Part shown: positions 62,712-64,000 of the stretch, piece after piece
Numbering within the stretch: position 1 is the first letter of the stretch
Layout: every line of letters starts with the position of its first letter
Source of the DNA: Rotaria sp. Silwood1
Lineage: Eukaryota > Rotifera > Eurotatoria > Philodinida > Philodinidae
Reading direction: 5' to 3'
Length of the DNA stretch: 64,000 nucleotides
Assembly (NCBI GenBank): GCA_905250075.1
Contig: CAJNOP010000176.1
Location: forward strand, 257,944-321,943
Made by a program: the position numbers and the translations under genes
The notes under the pieces: model-generated
What the model saw: only the letters and a program-made list of their open reading frames with translations
Database searches by the model: none
What the model was told of the DNA's origin: nothing

Positions 62712-63532
62712 TTAAACAATAAGTTGTTTAGTATAAATTTCATAAATCATTTGTAAACGAAATTGTGCCATTTGTGCTTGAGTAAAATCTAATGGCCATT
62801 CACGTGCTAAATATTTTCCAAATTGACATGCAAATACACCACAATCACTACCATTTGCTTGTTCAGGTATCATATTCATTGGTTGTACACGCCAACCATC
62901 AGGCATAGATGTTATTTGTCGTTTTGTTGCATACATATGTTCAACAAATGCATAAATACGACCTAAACACATATCATCTGTACCACCTAATGAATCATAA
63001 TATCCAATACAACGAGAACGAAAATCAATTGTCTAAATAAAAAAAAAACCGAGAAATCAAATTTAATTTGAATATTATTTTTCTTTTTTTTACCGTTAAT
63101 GTCCAATGATTTCCTTGATGAATAGGTATAAGAATAAGATCATAATCAAAAAAGGCTACATTTCCTCGTCTCATCCATCGATCCCAACTTGTATGTGTTG
63201 GTCCATCTTTAGATAATTTTGAATAAAAAAATGTACTAAATGCATATACATGTAAATTTCCTGATGTACCACTTTCACGTGCTACAAGTGCCAAATAAAA
63301 ATTGACAACCTTTTCAAAAAACAAAACAAAAAAAAATAAATCGTTTGTTTTTACTTCCATATTGTAATATTATTCGTTTTTCTTCTTCTTACTTCATCAT
63401 TAAGCCATGTAAGACCACGAAGTGTACGAATATCTTTACGAGTTATAGGTTGATCACCAATAGATCCAAATGATTCATTTTCATCACCGACTAATATTGT
63501 TTGAACAAGAGAAAGTTCATCGTCAGTTAAAG
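62712..63532 (-). CDS. SENP/Ulp1-type SUMO protease, C-terminal part
   Basis: Three minus-strand exons are visible: 63393-63532, 63094-63309 and 62712-63032 (225 residues to the stop). The 5' part begins upstream, probably beyond the window edge, since 63532 is an acceptor. This is the peptidase C48 catalytic domain. TWLNDEVVNFYLALVARES is the substrate-groove block. The catalytic residues are all present: His in QGNHWTL, Asp in GYYDSLGG, Gln in EQANGSDCG and Cys in DCGVF. SENP/Ulp1 enzymes mature SUMO and remove it from target proteins, often at the nuclear envelope. SENP1/2/Ulp1 or SENP5 type is likely; the missing N-terminus prevents a closer call. A MITE (63607-63810) lies upstream of the first visible exon, presumably in an intron. 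Confidence 0.9.
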
Positions 63533-63606
63533 CTAAATATGATTTATAGAAGAATATTATTAAGATAATTCTTTTTCTTTTTTTGCTTTCATTTAAGGGT
63601 ACTTCT

Positions 63607-63810
63607 CGGAGATGGACAAAATCGCACCGCGCCACTGCTCGCGCCTAGGCGCTACGCACATCTCTCTTTCTCTTTGCTCTACCAATCAGTTTCTCAAACT
63701 CCACCGAATACTAGGATGCTCTAAGCATGCGCTCATCGAAGCTCAGACTAGTGTAGCGTAGGCGTGAGCAACGGCGCGGGGAAGGCGCGGTGCGACTTTC
63801 TCCATCTCTG
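63607..63810 (+). mobile_element. hAT-like MITE, copy 3 of 3 (204 bp)
   Basis: Starts CGGAGATGGACAAAATCGC, ends TCTCCATCTCTG, with an exact 8-bp target duplication GTACTTCT (63599-63606 and 63811-63818). Very similar to copy 2 (61748). It lies just upstream of a SUMO-protease exon and is probably intronic. Confidence 0.92.
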
Positions 63811-64000
63811 GTACTTCTCTATTTTCGAGGATAATAGTTTTAAAACAAAGTTTCTCATAGGACCACAACCCTCTTTTCATTTATTATCTTCCTATTAAGA
63901 TTTGTAAAGTCTTGTGACAGAGAACCCAATGTAATCCTATGAACAAAACCCGAGTTTCATCGAACATATGACTTCTTATTCTAGGTGTTTGATTTGTAGT

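Overview
This is a eukaryotic, almost certainly metazoan window. It is strongly AT-rich, has intron-split genes with GT...AG introns (most 50-120 bp, poly-T before the acceptor), animal-type gene families (nuclear receptor, three-Ig adhesion protein, CUB/LDLa receptor, RhoGAP, PIH1D1, SUMO protease) and many short inverted-repeat DNA elements. Compact introns, TMEM272-like and lipocalin genes and a tight RPL36-POLR2K pair suggest a spiralian such as a bdelloid rotifer (Rotaria/Adineta type). That placement is inference. Two 100-base N runs (11870-11969 and 47376-47475) are assembly gaps.

Layout. 1-11699 has no gene I can support but holds several non-autonomous DNA elements and large hairpins. 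11700-24726 is a nuclear-receptor locus: an isolated first exon cut by a gap, then a complete three-exon receptor (17276-24726) whose 6.2 kb second intron is full of repeats. 25635-26160 holds a lone secretory first exon (+) and a small unknown ORF (-). 28327-31327 is an IgLON/lachesin-like gene (+), convergent with a TMEM272-like membrane gene (-, 31482-34501). 38034-38849 is the RPL36-POLR2K pair (-) with 95 bp between the coding regions, a candidate trans-spliced operon. 40524-45658 is PIH1D1 (+), with a Myb/SANT gene (-, 41684-43428) nested in its fourth intron. 47693-49243 is a CUB-LDLa-transmembrane protein (+). 50340-56870 is an ARHGAP20-like RhoGAP (-) with a likely internal promoter. 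59557-60249 is a secreted lipocalin (+). 62712-63532 is the catalytic end of a SENP/Ulp1 protease (-), running out of the window.

Mobile DNA. Five element types are supported by terminal inverted repeats plus target-site duplications: hAT-like elements ending YAGTGGCG (977, 8301, 51414), hAT-like elements ending CAGAGATG (12665, 37719, 61748, 63607), a Harbinger-like element (2530), a Mutator-like element (18093) and TTAA-ended elements (4719, 46745). I saw no retroviral, LTR or Polinton sequence, no tRNA, no rRNA and no CRISPR.

The genes serve unrelated housekeeping, signalling and cell-surface roles. The functional groupings I can argue for are the RPL36/POLR2K pair (ribosome and RNA polymerase biosynthesis) and the nested PIH1D1/Myb arrangement. 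All exon structures were joined by hand from splice signals, reading phase and family resemblance; every multi-exon model keeps its frame.
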